Shown here in pieces: positions 51,730-60,904 of a stretch of DNA of 64,000 bases. Numbering within the stretch: position 1 is the first letter of the stretch; each line of letters opens with the position of its first letter. A program made the position numbers and the translations under genes. Below the pieces are notes generated by a model that saw only the letters and a program-made list of their open reading frames with translations, was not told the DNA's origin and did not search any database. The stretch is from RGEC01 sp964626685 (lineage in GTDB: Bacteria > Bacteroidota > Bacteroidia > NS11-12g > UBA955), in NCBI GenBank assembly GCA_964626685.1, contig CAZVJY010000002.1, positions 124,001-188,000 on the forward strand, written 5' to 3'.

Positions 51730-53946
51730 TTAGCCTATGGCTTCTGCGATTACGGTATTGTAGGGTTTGGCAAAATCCTGCACTTCACCCCAGCTTTGAC
51801 CGTTTACCCCAATACCGTTAGCCGTTACAGTGCCGATGTGCAGGGTTTTCACACTAGCCTGCTGCATGGCACTTTCAAATGCGGCCTTGTTTTTCTCGGA
51901 AATGCTTACCACCACGCGGCTTTGGCTCTCCCCAAACAACCAGGCATCATTTCTAACTCCTGACAGGGTGCAGATATCAAAGCCTGTTCCGCCAGCCATG
52001 GCACTTTCCAGACAGGCAACAAACAAGCCACCTTCGCTGATATCATGGGCGCTATTGAGCATACCTGAGGTGATGGCATTGTATACAGCCATTTGCACAG
52101 CGTATTCTTCATCCAGGTCAAAATGCGGACAGGGACTGAATTCAACGCCTTTGAGCTTGGCCAGATACTGGCTGCTGCCCAGGTCATTTTTGGCTTCGCC
52201 AACCAGGTAAATCAGGTTGCCGGCCTGTTTAAAATCCAGTGTCATGCGGTGTTCAGGCTTCTCAATTATACCCACCATGCCGATGGTTGGTGTGGGATAA
52301 ACCGCATTGCCATTGGTACTTTGATTATAGAAACTCACGTTTCCACCGGTTACCGGGGTATCAAACTTGCGACAGGCTTTACCCATGCCGTCGATAGCGT
52401 GTTTGAACTGGTAATAAACTTCTTTGTTGTAGGGGTTACCAAAATTCAGGCAGTTGGTAACTCCGGTAGGCACACCGCCAGTAACGCGGATATTGCGGGA
52501 TGCTTCGGCCACGGCAATCTGCGTTCCTTTATCGGGATCAGCAAAGATGTAGCGGCTGTTGCAATCTACGGTAAGTGCCAGGCTCTTGTTGGTCCCTTTC
52601 ACCACCACCACCGAAGCATCGCTGGGCCTATTGGTACTTTGGTTTACAGTACCCACCATACTGTCATACTGCTCATACACCCAGCGCTTGCTTGCGATAT
52701 TGGGTTCGGCACAAAGCTGCATGGCGGCTGTTTTGGCTTCTTCCGGCGTAATGTCTGCGATTGAGGCAATATCAAACTTCTCAATCTCTGCAAAATATGC
52801 GGGGATTGCCCATTCTCTTTTATATACAGGTGCTCCGCCACCCAGCACCAGGCTTTCGGCGGGAATATCGCCTTCCAAAGTGCCGTTCATGTAATAGCGA
52901 ACGCGTCCGGTATCGGTTACCTGACCGATATGGGCATAGGTAATTTCCCATTTCCTGAAAACTTCTTCAGCCAGGTGCTCCTTCCCTTTCTCTACTACTA
53001 CCAGCATGCGCTCCTGGCTTTCGCTGAGCAGCAATTCCCATGACTTCATATCGGACTGGCGCATGGGAACTTTATCCAGCCACACATCCATACCCACGCC
53101 GCTTTTGGCGCTCATTTCACTGGTTGAGCACGTAATACCTGCAGCTCCCATATCCTGCATGCCCACTACAGCGCCGGTTTCAATCAGTTCCATGGTGGCT
53201 TCCAGAATCAGTTTCTCCCAGAAAGGATCACCCACCTGCACACTCGGCAGATCCTGTATGCTGTCCTCGCTCATGTCCTTACTGGCGAAGGCAGCACCGT
53301 GTATGCCGTCTTTTCCGGTAGCAGAGCCAAAGATATAAACCGGGTTACCGGGAGGGCCTGCAGCAGCAGAAATGCTTTTACCTACGGGTACAATACCCAC
53401 ACTCATGGCATTCACCAGGTTGTTCTGTTCGTAGCAGTCGTCAAAATACACTTCGCCACCCACAGTGGGTATACCGAAGGCATTTCCGTAATCACCGATG
53501 CCTTTTACCACACCTTTCATCAGCCACTTGGTTCGATCGGTTTTTAGGTTCCCGAAACGCAGGCTGTTCAGTTGGGCAATGGGCCTTGCACCCATGGAAA
53601 AAATATCGCGGTTGATGCCACCCACACCGGTTGCTGCACCCTGGTAAGGCTCAATAGCACTGGGATGGTTATGGCTTTCAATTTTAAAACAGCAGGCAAG
53701 CCCATCGCCAATATCCACCAGTCCGGCATTCTCCTCTCCCGCTTCTGCCAGCATCTTGCTTCCTTCGCGGGGCAGGGTTTTCAGCCATACAATGGAATTT
53801 TTGTAACTGCAGTGCTCACTCCACATCACCGAGAAAACGCTCAGTTCTGTAAAATTGGGTTCACGGCCCAGAATGCTGCAGATGTGGTGAAATTCTTCTT
53901 CAAGAAGGCCCAGTTGTTTGGCCTGATCAACGGTAGCGACTTGCAT
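51730..53946 (-). CDS. purL: Phosphoribosylformylglycinamidine synthase subunit PurL
   Basis: 738 residues, the small-type PurL that works with PurQ and PurS. SVMWSEHCSYKNSIVWLK near residue 40-57 with the catalytic His, CFKIESHNHPSAIEPYQGAA near 87-106, DIFSMGARPIAQLNSLRF near 115, and VGMQDMGAAGITCSTSEMSA near 258 are all typical. It converts FGAR to FGAM using glutamine-derived ammonia and ATP. purQ and purS are not adjacent. A -7 match TAACTTTG lies 7 bases before the ATG. Confidence 0.95.
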   Translation of the reverse strand: MQVATVDQAKQLGLLEEEFHHICSILGREPNFTELSVFSVMWSEHCSYKNSIVWLKTLPREGSKMLAEAGEENAGLVDIGDGLACCFKIESHNHPSAIEPYQGAATGVGGINRDIFSMGARPIAQLNSLRFGNLKTDRTKWLMKGVVKGIGDYGNAFGIPTVGGEVYFDDCYEQNNLVNAMSVGIVPVGKSISAAAGPPGNPVYIFGSATGKDGIHGAAFASKDMSEDSIQDLPSVQVGDPFWEKLILEATMELIETGAVVGMQDMGAAGITCSTSEMSAKSGVGMDVWLDKVPMRQSDMKSWELLLSESQERMLVVVEKGKEHLAEEVFRKWEITYAHIGQVTDTGRVRYYMNGTLEGDIPAESLVLGGGAPVYKREWAIPAYFAEIEKFDIASIADITPEEAKTAAMQLCAEPNIASKRWVYEQYDSMVGTVNQSTNRPSDASVVVVKGTNKSLALTVDCNSRYIFADPDKGTQIAVAEASRNIRVTGGVPTGVTNCLNFGNPYNKEVYYQFKHAIDGMGKACRKFDTPVTGGNVSFYNQSTNGNAVYPTPTIGMVGIIEKPEHRMTLDFKQAGNLIYLVGEAKNDLGSSQYLAKLKGVEFSPCPHFDLDEEYAVQMAVYNAITSGMLNSAHDISEGGLFVACLESAMAGGTGFDICTLSGVRNDAWLFGESQSRVVVSISEKNKAAFESAMQQASVKTLHIGTVTANGIGVNGQSWGEVQDFAKPYNTVIAEAIG

Positions 53947-53953
53947 GTGTGCA

Positions 53954-53961
53954 CAAAGTTA
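53954..53961 (-). promoter_or_regulatory. Candidate -7 element of purL
   Basis: TAACTTTG on the minus strand is a perfect TAnnTTTG, 7 bases before the ATG at 53946. No TTTG at the expected distance. Confidence 0.45.
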
Positions 53962-54016
53962 GTACACAACTGCACCCAATAATCCTCAATTTACTGACAC
54001 TTTTTACCCGAATTCA

Positions 54017-56137
54017 TCAGCGCAGCAGAAGTACGCTACCTTTGGCCGTTCCGCGGCGCACACGACTTCCTGCAGGCATTTCATATTGAAAAACGTAATG
54101 GTATAAACCCTCCATACAATCGCTGTCGGCAGATTTTCCATTCCATTGGTAAATTCCTTTTTCGCGGCTGTCAAATACTTTGCCACCCCAACGGTCGTAT
54201 ATCAGCATCAGAATGGGCTTGCCCCCTCTTACAAAAATCTGGAAATCATTGTTTTTATCATCATTATTGGGCGTAAACGCATTAGGGATGAACAAATCAC
54301 ATAATTCTTCCTGGTAACGCACGTTTACGGCATCGGCAGCCACACCACAGGGATTGGTAACTGTTACGCTGTAGGTTCCGCCTTTGGTTACATATATTAC
54401 AGAATCCGTCTGTCCGGTGCTCCACTTGTAGCGGCTTTGAGGCCAGGTTGCAGACAGTTTCAAAATACCCCCTCGGCAGAGAAGGGTATCTGCCGGCAGT
54501 TTCACGATGGGTTCATCGCCAAGAAATATACGCAGCGAATCTGCCCAAACACAGCCTAAATCATCGGCACTGGCGTGAAACAGCCCACCCGAACTCACTG
54601 CAATGGCGTTCCCCGACTGTCCGGTATTCCAGGTAACGGTGCCAGGCGCATTTACGCTCAATGTCAGACTGCTACCATTGCACAGACTGGTATCTCTACC
54701 CAGATTAAAGCGTGGCAACGGGTGAACCTTGATGGTAGCAGTAGTAGAATCAGGACAATCGGCATCCGGGATGGTATACTTGATTGTATAATTTCCGGGA
54801 GGTGAACAAGTGAATGTATTTCCGGAAACCGGGCCACCACTGAATCTTCCACCCGGTGCTTCGGCAACCAAACTAATCGCAGGGGCATTTTCGCAAGCGA
54901 AGGCAGGTAAACCCGTGAATTTGGCGGTTACGTTGGCCCTAACCCTTATATACGTCGTGTCGGCACTAAAACACCCTTCTGCACTGCGTGCACTGTGCAT
55001 AACCCTGAACACACCGGTATCGCTGTAGGAATGGGTTGCATTCTGCAATACTGAGGAATCTCCATCACCAAAATACCAGCGATAGTAAACCAAATTGGAA
55101 GTAGAATTCTGAAAAGTAAAACTATTGTTCTTGAGACACTGAATGGAATCGTTGATTTTAATACCGCTACTTGGGTCAGGTATAACTCGCAAAACAATGG
55201 AAGCTGTATCTGTGCAACCTGTATTGTATACATTGCCATTCAGCCCATAGGTAGTTTCACTTTTGAAAAAAATTCGATACTTCCCTGGCACAGTGTAATT
55301 CTTATCCGGATTTGGAAAGGATGTACTGTCGGCTCCGCCCAGATACCACATCACGCTCTTACCGCATCGCGGAATCGGCGGTATGGTTGTTTTATCTTCA
55401 AAGTAAAAACGATTATTATTTAGGCATTGTGCTGTATCCCAGTTTCTAACAGTCGGGGAACTGCGTGGCCTTGGAACAATAAAAACACTTCGCGGCAGGG
55501 TGAAATTATTTACGCAGCCCAGTGATGGAGAAGCAATCAGCTGAACTGCATAATTCCCTCCGGCATTGTAGGTGTGAAGTGCATTAACCCCAGTATCCGA
55601 ATTACCATCGCGAAACAACCAGGTATAGGTAATCCATCCAAAGCTCGCCTGTGATTTATTGGTGAAAATAACCTTGTTGGTCTTTTCACAGCTGTCTGTT
55701 CTGCTGAAACTAAAATTCAGATTCAGCGAATGCGTTTTGAAAGAAGCAGTGGCAAAAGAGGAAGTGAGATAGTTCGGGGCAAGTCCGTCATGCTCAAAAA
55801 CAGCCACGTGATAGGTAACTCCGGGCTGCAGGCCGGTAATGGTTAAGGAATTGGATATATTATCAAAAATTACATAATTACCGGTTCCAATCTGCGTGCC
55901 TGAGCCGAAGGTTGAAAAAGCGGTGTATTTGGTACCATCCAGCGGAACAGCATCGACAGCACTGCCTTGTTTGATTAGGATTGTGCGCCAGGACCCATTG
56001 CCTCTGGTAAAGGTAAGATTCACAGACAAACAGGTAAGGTTACCGAACTGCAGGTTACTGGCCGGAATGGTAGGTTCTGCCGCTTTTAATCCCGCGAATA
56101 AGTGTATTAAGAATATAACCGAAAGAAGTTTGCGCAT
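54017..56137 (-). CDS. Multi-PKD surface protein with CHU_C (type B) T9SS domain
   Basis: 706 residues with a signal peptide (LLSVIFLIHLFAGLKA). A fibronectin-like first domain (SVNLTFTRGN... LTITGLQPGVTYHVAVFEHD near 37-115), then PKD-type domains (WLFRDGNSDTGVNALHTYNA near 168, YRWYFGDGDSSVLQNATHSY near 360), Ig-like parts (FNLGRDTSLCNGSSLTLSV near 483, KLPADTLLCRGGILKLSA near 553) and the C-terminal IPNAFTPNNDDKNNDFQIF near 626 leading to CMEGLYHYVFQYE, a CHU_C/type B sorting domain. It should be secreted through T9SS. Function unknown; such proteins are often adhesive. Confidence 0.87.
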   Translation of the reverse strand: MRKLLSVIFLIHLFAGLKAAEPTIPASNLQFGNLTCLSVNLTFTRGNGSWRTILIKQGSAVDAVPLDGTKYTAFSTFGSGTQIGTGNYVIFDNISNSLTITGLQPGVTYHVAVFEHDGLAPNYLTSSFATASFKTHSLNLNFSFSRTDSCEKTNKVIFTNKSQASFGWITYTWLFRDGNSDTGVNALHTYNAGGNYAVQLIASPSLGCVNNFTLPRSVFIVPRPRSSPTVRNWDTAQCLNNNRFYFEDKTTIPPIPRCGKSVMWYLGGADSTSFPNPDKNYTVPGKYRIFFKSETTYGLNGNVYNTGCTDTASIVLRVIPDPSSGIKINDSIQCLKNNSFTFQNSTSNLVYYRWYFGDGDSSVLQNATHSYSDTGVFRVMHSARSAEGCFSADTTYIRVRANVTAKFTGLPAFACENAPAISLVAEAPGGRFSGGPVSGNTFTCSPPGNYTIKYTIPDADCPDSTTATIKVHPLPRFNLGRDTSLCNGSSLTLSVNAPGTVTWNTGQSGNAIAVSSGGLFHASADDLGCVWADSLRIFLGDEPIVKLPADTLLCRGGILKLSATWPQSRYKWSTGQTDSVIYVTKGGTYSVTVTNPCGVAADAVNVRYQEELCDLFIPNAFTPNNDDKNNDFQIFVRGGKPILMLIYDRWGGKVFDSREKGIYQWNGKSADSDCMEGLYHYVFQYEMPAGSRVRRGTAKGSVLLLR

Positions 56138-56150
56138 GCGGAACTATTTG

Positions 56151-56182
56151 CAAAGATAACGGCAATGAACTCGCTGCCGAAA
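56151..56182 (-). promoter_or_regulatory. Candidate promoter of the multi-PKD gene
   Basis: TTTC (56182-56179), 20 bases, then a perfect TATCTTTG (56158-56151), 13 bases before the ATG. One mismatch in the upstream half. The rest of the gap to 56263 shows nothing else. Confidence 0.5.
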
Positions 56183-56263
56183 GGTTACCTGTTTAAATAA
56201 CTGACAACATGGCAACCCAACCTGTTGCCCGGGCATGCTTAATCAAGTATAACCGCCAGGTAA

Positions 56264-56992
56264 TCAGGCATAAACCACATCCTCATCGGATATGCTTTTT
56301 TCACCTCTAAAGCGTAAAAAAACCCTGGCCAGGGTAAGCACATCTTTACAACAATACCGGGCAATCCTGTCCAGATCATTCTCCTGCCAGTATACAGCAC
56401 CCACCATGGATCCGTCGATATCGTCCTTGGGCGTGGGAATATCAAACAGATGTGCCAATAGATTCAACGAAGTAAAACTCTTTCTATCGCCGAATTTCCA
56501 GAGCTCCATGGTGTCAATATGGGGAACCTCCCATGGTTTTTTTCCCTGCGTATCGAGCATACGGGGCAATTCTATACCATGCACCATCATTCTTCTGGCC
56601 AGATAAGGAAAATCGAATTCTTTACCATTGTGCGCGCACAGCAGATAATTGACTCCGTTAAAACTGCGGTTCAGCAAATTGGAAAAATCCTGAAGTAACT
56701 CACGCTCATTATCGCCGCAGTATGACTTGACACGAAACTGCAGACCATCCTTCCCTCTTCTCAAAAAACCGACACCTATACAAATAATTTTTCCAAACTC
56801 TGCATAAATGCTGGCCTGATCGTAAACCTCGGCCTCTGTTTGCTCGTTCTTAATCAGATTTTTGGCTTTGCGCTTCCACAAATCCTGCCACTCCGGGCTC
56901 AGTTCATCAAAGCTTTTTCGGGCAGATACAGTCTCTATATCTATGAAAATGATATTTTCAAGCAGCACCTGCTTAATATTCACACCATCCAT
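56264..56992 (-). CDS. Predicted 3'-5' exonuclease related to PolB exonuclease (DEDDy)
   Basis: 242 residues from ATG 56992 (a TTG nine bases earlier is less likely). RNase H-like DEDDy fold: ExoI NIIFIDIETVSARKSF near residue 14-29, ExoII LLCAHNGKEFDFPYLARRMM near 109-128, ExoIII IARYCCKDVLTLARVFLRF near 208-226. KAKNLIKNEQTEAEVYDQAS near 44 is a family-specific helix. It lacks the polymerase domain. Promoter elements lie just upstream with the best spacing in the window. Role in DNA repair likely; no partner gene is adjacent. Confidence 0.85.
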   Translation of the reverse strand: MDGVNIKQVLLENIIFIDIETVSARKSFDELSPEWQDLWKRKAKNLIKNEQTEAEVYDQASIYAEFGKIICIGVGFLRRGKDGLQFRVKSYCGDNERELLQDFSNLLNRSFNGVNYLLCAHNGKEFDFPYLARRMMVHGIELPRMLDTQGKKPWEVPHIDTMELWKFGDRKSFTSLNLLAHLFDIPTPKDDIDGSMVGAVYWQENDLDRIARYCCKDVLTLARVFLRFRGEKSISDEDVVYA

Positions 56993-56998
56993 AAATAA

Positions 56999-57030
56999 CA
57001 AAAATACGATATTTGTCTTAAAATGACAAA
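56999..57030 (-). promoter_or_regulatory. Promoter of the PolB-like exonuclease gene
   Basis: TTTG (57030-57027), 20 bases, then TATTTTTG (57006-56999) match both promoter halves exactly. Only 6 bases separate the -7 element from the ATG, so the transcript would be close to leaderless. Confidence 0.7.
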
Positions 57031-57330
57031 TTATTTACGAAAAACCAGTTTCTCAAGATAAAAGGTACCAAATGGCAAAAGCGACAAGAAAACGGCAAGT
57101 ATTGCTTTAGACAGGGTAATTTGTTTTTTTAGTTGCATCCAAAACAACAGCAAACCAAACCACACAAAGAGAAATCCGTGCACTGAGCCAAAAACAGACA
57201 CAGCCATCGGCCAGCCGGCGAGATATTTCAGAGGCATAGCCAAACCAAGCAGCAACAAATAGCTGATTCCCTCCCAGTGTCCAACCTGAATTAGGCGATG
57301 CTGCATGGATGTAGTCTGTTCTTTTTGCAT
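57031..57330 (-). CDS. DUF3817-family small membrane protein
   Basis: 99 residues from ATG 57330, chosen because a -7 element lies 4 bases upstream; the reading could open at 57417 but would overlap the divergent ftsX gene. Three hydrophobic segments (ISYLLLLGLAMPLKYLAGWP, FGSVHGFLFVWFGLLLFWM, AVFLSLLPFGTFYLEKLVF). GHWEGISYLLLLGLAMPLKY near 17-36 and VHGFLFVWFGL near 49 are DUF3817 marks (YdzA-like). No function is known. It is divergent from ftsX. Confidence 0.82.
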   Translation of the reverse strand: MQKEQTTSMQHRLIQVGHWEGISYLLLLGLAMPLKYLAGWPMAVSVFGSVHGFLFVWFGLLLFWMQLKKQITLSKAILAVFLSLLPFGTFYLEKLVFRK

Positions 57331-57334
57331 AGCG

Positions 57335-57366
57335 CAAAAATAACGGATAACGGCACTATGCACAAT
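57335..57366 (-). promoter_or_regulatory. Candidate promoter of the DUF3817 gene
   Basis: ATTG (57366-57363), 20 bases, then a perfect TATTTTTG (57342-57335), 4 bases before the ATG at 57330. One mismatch in the upstream half. Confidence 0.55.
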
Positions 57367-57419
57367 TGCGGATAACTTATTACTTGTTCTTTGTTTTGAT
57401 TTTGTGTAATTCGCCATGC

Positions 57420-58310
57420 ATGTCTGAAGTAACAGAAATAAAATCCAAACGACGCAGGCCCAGTGCTTTGCCGGGCATCATCAGCCTGGCGTTGGTTATG
57501 TTCATGCTGGGATTGCTTTCCCTCACCTACCTTGGTTTCCAGGGATTGAGCAAAAGCCTGGTAGAAAGCAGCAGCCTGGATGTCTATTTCAAGGATTCGT
57601 GCACATCAGAACAGGTAAAATCTCTCGAACAGGAACTCAGCAGGGAAAAATGGTATAAAAACTCCCGTTTTGTAAGCCGGGAAGAGGGCATGAAAGAAAT
57701 GGCCGAAAGCAACGATCCTGCCTTTATGCAATATGTGGAATTGAACGCCTTACCCCTAAGCCTGGAATTGTTTTTTAAAGCAGAATTCGCCTCGGCGCCA
57801 CAGCTGGAGAAAGTGGCTGAAAAGCTCCGTCAACTGCCATTGGTTGAAAGTGTTGTTTACCAAAAAAACCTGCTTGAATCGGTAAACGATAATGTGGCCA
57901 AAGTACAACTTACATTGCTCGGCCTAACCTGCATATTTGTGATTATTGCCATCGGACTGATACACAATTCCACCCGCCTGAACATCTTTGCCAACCGCTT
58001 TATCATCAAAAGTATGCAGCTTGTTGGGGCTACCCATGGCTTTATCATCAGGCCCATTATAGGCAAGTTTATTTTGTATGCGCTAATCGCTTTTCCCATT
58101 TCCCTCATCATGCTTTTTGGCGCTATGAAGGGTATTCATACCATTTGGGACGGGCTGGGATCCATTGCTGAAATCGCGGGATTCATTGAGCCTTTGCAGG
58201 CTGCTGTTTGCCTGACGGCTACCGCACTTTGCGGAATTTTAATTGCAGCAGGTAGTGCATGGTTCAGCACCCGTAAGTATCTTCGCAGTAAAATTGAAAA
58301 TCTATACTAA
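57420..58310 (+). CDS. ftsX: Cell division protein FtsX
   Basis: 296 residues from ATG 57420; a start at 57366 would run through the divergent promoter. FtsX/permease fold: first helix (GIISLALVMFMLGLLSLTYLGFQGL near residues 17-41), a periplasmic domain with SLDVYFKDSCTSEQVKSLEQ near 49-68, then three helices (VQLTLLGLTCIFVIIAIGLI near 165, YALIAFPISLIMLFGAMKG near 221, AAVCLTATALCGILIAAGSA near 262) with NSTRLNIFANRFIIKSMQLV between. With FtsE it controls peptidoglycan hydrolases; ftsE is not adjacent, as in other Bacteroidota. Followed by DUF3098 overlapping by one base. Confidence 0.9.
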   Translation: MSEVTEIKSKRRRPSALPGIISLALVMFMLGLLSLTYLGFQGLSKSLVESSSLDVYFKDSCTSEQVKSLEQELSREKWYKNSRFVSREEGMKEMAESNDPAFMQYVELNALPLSLELFFKAEFASAPQLEKVAEKLRQLPLVESVVYQKNLLESVNDNVAKVQLTLLGLTCIFVIIAIGLIHNSTRLNIFANRFIIKSMQLVGATHGFIIRPIIGKFILYALIAFPISLIMLFGAMKGIHTIWDGLGSIAEIAGFIEPLQAAVCLTATALCGILIAAGSAWFSTRKYLRSKIENLY

Positions 58311-58570
58311 TGAGCAATAAGCTAAATACCAATTCCGATGTAAAAAAGGAAATTTCAGGCAGCAAACCTCAAATGGTTTTCGGAACCCTGAATTATATAA
58401 TGCTGGGAGTATCACTGATGGTGCTTGTCATTGGCTTTGCCCTGATGAGCGGTACAACCGACATATACAGCAGCACCAAGATTACCCTGGCACCCATTGT
58501 GGTAATGCTGGGTTTTGGCCTGGGCATTGTTTCCATTTTCTACAAAGGGAAAACAAATTCGGGTGAATGA
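58310..58570 (+). CDS. DUF3098 small membrane protein
   Basis: 86 residues with two hydrophobic segments (YIMLGVSLMVLVIGFALMSG and IVVMLGFGLGIVSIFYKG). MVFGTLNYIMLGVSLMVLVI near 22-41 is the DUF3098 signature. In Bacteroidota it lies between ftsX and uppP, as here. Function unknown; its position suggests a role in cell-wall division. Start overlaps the ftsX stop by one base, and its stop overlaps the uppP start by ATGA. Confidence 0.88.
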   Translation: MSNKLNTNSDVKKEISGSKPQMVFGTLNYIMLGVSLMVLVIGFALMSGTTDIYSSTKITLAPIVVMLGFGLGIVSIFYKGKTNSGE

Positions 58571-59331
58571 CCTGGATTGAAAACCTGATTTTGTCCCTCA
58601 TTGAGGGCGTCACTGAATATTTACCGGTAAGCAGCACCGGCCATCTCATGATGGCGGGTGAAATCATGCAGCTGGATGCCGCAAAAATTGACACCTACAT
58701 CATTACAGTGCAGTTTGGGGCCATTTTGGCGGTGATTGCAGCCTATCCAAAAAGATTCTTTGCTTTCAGGGATTACACTTTTTACCTGAAGCTCTTCGCC
58801 GGTTTTTTACCCGCTGCTGTGCTGGGTCTGATGTTTGATGATTTTCTTGAAGCATTGCTTCAAACACCCGCCATTGTCGGTTTTACCCTGATTCTTATTG
58901 GCATATTCCTGCTGTTCATGGAAAAACTGTTACCGGAAGGCAATAAAACCGTCGATGATATCACTTACAAGGATGCATTGAAAATAGGATTGGTTCAGAG
59001 CTTTGCCATGGTGCCCGGTGTAAGTCGCAGTGCCGCTTCCATCGCCGGAGCCCTGGGATGCAAACTGAGCAGGGTTGCCGCTACCGAATTTAGTTTCTTC
59101 CTTGCTGTCCCTACACTGACTGCAGCAGGTCTTTACAAGCTTTTAAAAAACTGGGATAATCTCTCGGCTTCGCAACTGCAGGATATTGGCCTGGGAAACA
59201 TATTCAGCTTCATTACGGCCCTCATCGCCATACGATTCTTTATACAGCTGGTAAAAACCAAAGGGTTCGCCTGGTTTGGCTATTACCGCATTGCCGCAGG
59301 ATTGGCATTTCTTTTGTACCTTTACCTGTAA
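58567..59331 (+). CDS. uppP: Undecaprenyl-diphosphatase UppP/BacA
   Basis: 254 residues with about seven or eight helices. LSLIEGVTEYLPVSSTGHLM near residue 8-27 and QSFAMVPGVSRSAASIAGAL near 143-162 are the two active-site motifs (EGxTEFLPxSST and PGxSRSxxT). It recycles the undecaprenyl carrier for cell-wall synthesis, and overexpression gives bacitracin resistance in E. coli. The gene overlaps DUF3098 by 4 bases. Confidence 0.95.
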   Translation: MTWIENLILSLIEGVTEYLPVSSTGHLMMAGEIMQLDAAKIDTYIITVQFGAILAVIAAYPKRFFAFRDYTFYLKLFAGFLPAAVLGLMFDDFLEALLQTPAIVGFTLILIGIFLLFMEKLLPEGNKTVDDITYKDALKIGLVQSFAMVPGVSRSAASIAGALGCKLSRVAATEFSFFLAVPTLTAAGLYKLLKNWDNLSASQLQDIGLGNIFSFITALIAIRFFIQLVKTKGFAWFGYYRIAAGLAFLLYLYL

Positions 59332-59336
59332 TTCAG

Positions 59337-60020
59337 ATGTTGAGTTCCATAAACCGCATCACGCTGGGACTGGTATTAACCGCTGCCACACTGCTTCTGG
59401 GTGCTATGAAACATCCGTCGGCCGGTTATTCGGTAAAACTGGGCAGACTGAAATACAATGGCGGCGGTGACTGGTACAGTTCAAAAACAGCGCTGGGCAA
59501 TCTGGCCAAATTCTGCAACACGCGTCTCGGCATGCGCATTGATCCCGCTGAAAGTATTGTAGATGTGGGTGGACCTGATTTGTACAACCACCCCTACATT
59601 TTCATGACCGGACATGGCAACGTGGTTTTTAGTGATGCAGAAGCATTAAACCTGAGAAAATACCTGGAAAGCGGTGGTTTTTTACATATTTGTGATAATT
59701 ACGGAATGGATAAATTCGTTCGGTCTCAAATGAAAAAGGTATTTCCGGAACTGGATTTTAAAGAACTTCCGCACAATCACGCCATATACAATTCTCCATT
59801 CATATTCGCTCAGGGATTACCCAAGATACACCAGCATGAAGGGAAATCACCCCAGGGCTTTGGCCTTATTTATAAAGGCAGGCTGGTTTGCTTTTACGAT
59901 TATGAATGCGATCTGGGTAACGGGTGGGAAGATGCCGAGGTACACAATGATCCCGAGCCACTGCGTCAAAAAGCACTGCAAATGGGTGCCAACATTCTAC
60001 AATACGTATTTAAAAACTGA
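59337..60020 (+). CDS. DUF4159-containing secreted protein
   Basis: 227 residues with a hydrophobic N-terminus (INRITLGLVLTAATLLLGAM). VKLGRLKYNGGGDWYSSKTA near residue 33-52, HPYIFMTGHGNVVFSDAEAL near 84, LRKYLESGGFLHICDNYGMD near 105-124 and GFGLIYKGRLVCFYDYECDL near 180 match the DUF4159 family, thought to have a ThuA-like/class I glutamine amidotransferase-like fold. Function unknown. It lies 5 bases after uppP. Confidence 0.85.
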   Translation: MLSSINRITLGLVLTAATLLLGAMKHPSAGYSVKLGRLKYNGGGDWYSSKTALGNLAKFCNTRLGMRIDPAESIVDVGGPDLYNHPYIFMTGHGNVVFSDAEALNLRKYLESGGFLHICDNYGMDKFVRSQMKKVFPELDFKELPHNHAIYNSPFIFAQGLPKIHQHEGKSPQGFGLIYKGRLVCFYDYECDLGNGWEDAEVHNDPEPLRQKALQMGANILQYVFKN

Positions 60021-60904
60021 TGGGTAAAACCGATAAAAAAATAGCATTTCTGATTAATCCTGCCTCCGGCAATGCAGCCGTGAAAAAGAAAGGTAAAGAA
60101 ATGGCTACCGCTGTTAAAGGCATGCAAGGCTACTCTCTATATGAGACAAAATCCCCCGAGGAGTTGATTGAACTTACCGGAGAGCTGGCTAAGAAAAACT
60201 ACAGGGCGGTTTTTGCCTGTGGCGGTGACGGTACACTGAACCTAGTAAGCAGCCAGTTGACAGGTACGGAAACCGCTTTGGGTATCATTCCGCTGGGCTC
60301 TGGAAATGGTTATGCCAGACACCACCATATTTCACTTAAATGGGAAGAAGCACTCAAAGCGGCTGAAAACCCTATAGTTTCCTTGCGGGATACAGGCCTT
60401 TTCAACGGTTACCATTTTTTGAATATTGCAGGGGTGGGCTATACCGCCAAAATTAGCCATGAGTTTAAACGTGAAGAGCATAGGGGATTGAGAGGCTATA
60501 TTAAAACGGTTTTCAAAAACCTGAAAATGGATGCATTCGACACCCGCATTACCAATGAAAATGGTCAGTGGGAAGGCAAAGTATGGATGGTAGATTTTTG
60601 CAATGGAAGCCAGTGGGGCAACAATTTCAGAGTAGATCCGGCTGCAAGAGATGATGACGGGGCTATTTCAGCAGTCATTTTTCGAAAAACCAATCCTATA
60701 AAAATCCCTGCCATCGGTTTTAGGCTCGCAGCAGGCAGCATTCATAAAAGTTCGGATGTTTACCGTATTTCGGGGAGCAAATTCGCAATGGAATTTGCAG
60801 GGAAAAGGCCATTGCACCTGGATGGCGAGGCGGCGGCCATCATAGAAAACATAGCAGAAATCGAGGTTGTCCCCAGAAGCCTGATTGTATGGACCCCGGG
60901 TTAA
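60020..60904 (+). CDS. Diacylglycerol/lipid kinase family protein (YegS/BmrU)
   Basis: 294 residues. DAGK catalytic fold: IAFLINPASGNAAVKKKGK near residue 8-26, VFACGGDGTLNLVSSQLTG near 66-84 with the GGDGT loop, LGIIPLGSGNGYARHHHI near 89-106, and the C-terminal beta domain with SGSKFAMEFAGKRPLHLDGE near 255-275. It phosphorylates diacylglycerol, sphingoid bases or another lipid with ATP. Overlaps DUF4159 by one base (TGATG) and nnr by 16 bases. Confidence 0.88.
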   Translation: MGKTDKKIAFLINPASGNAAVKKKGKEMATAVKGMQGYSLYETKSPEELIELTGELAKKNYRAVFACGGDGTLNLVSSQLTGTETALGIIPLGSGNGYARHHHISLKWEEALKAAENPIVSLRDTGLFNGYHFLNIAGVGYTAKISHEFKREEHRGLRGYIKTVFKNLKMDAFDTRITNENGQWEGKVWMVDFCNGSQWGNNFRVDPAARDDDGAISAVIFRKTNPIKIPAIGFRLAAGSIHKSSDVYRISGSKFAMEFAGKRPLHLDGEAAAIIENIAEIEVVPRSLIVWTPG

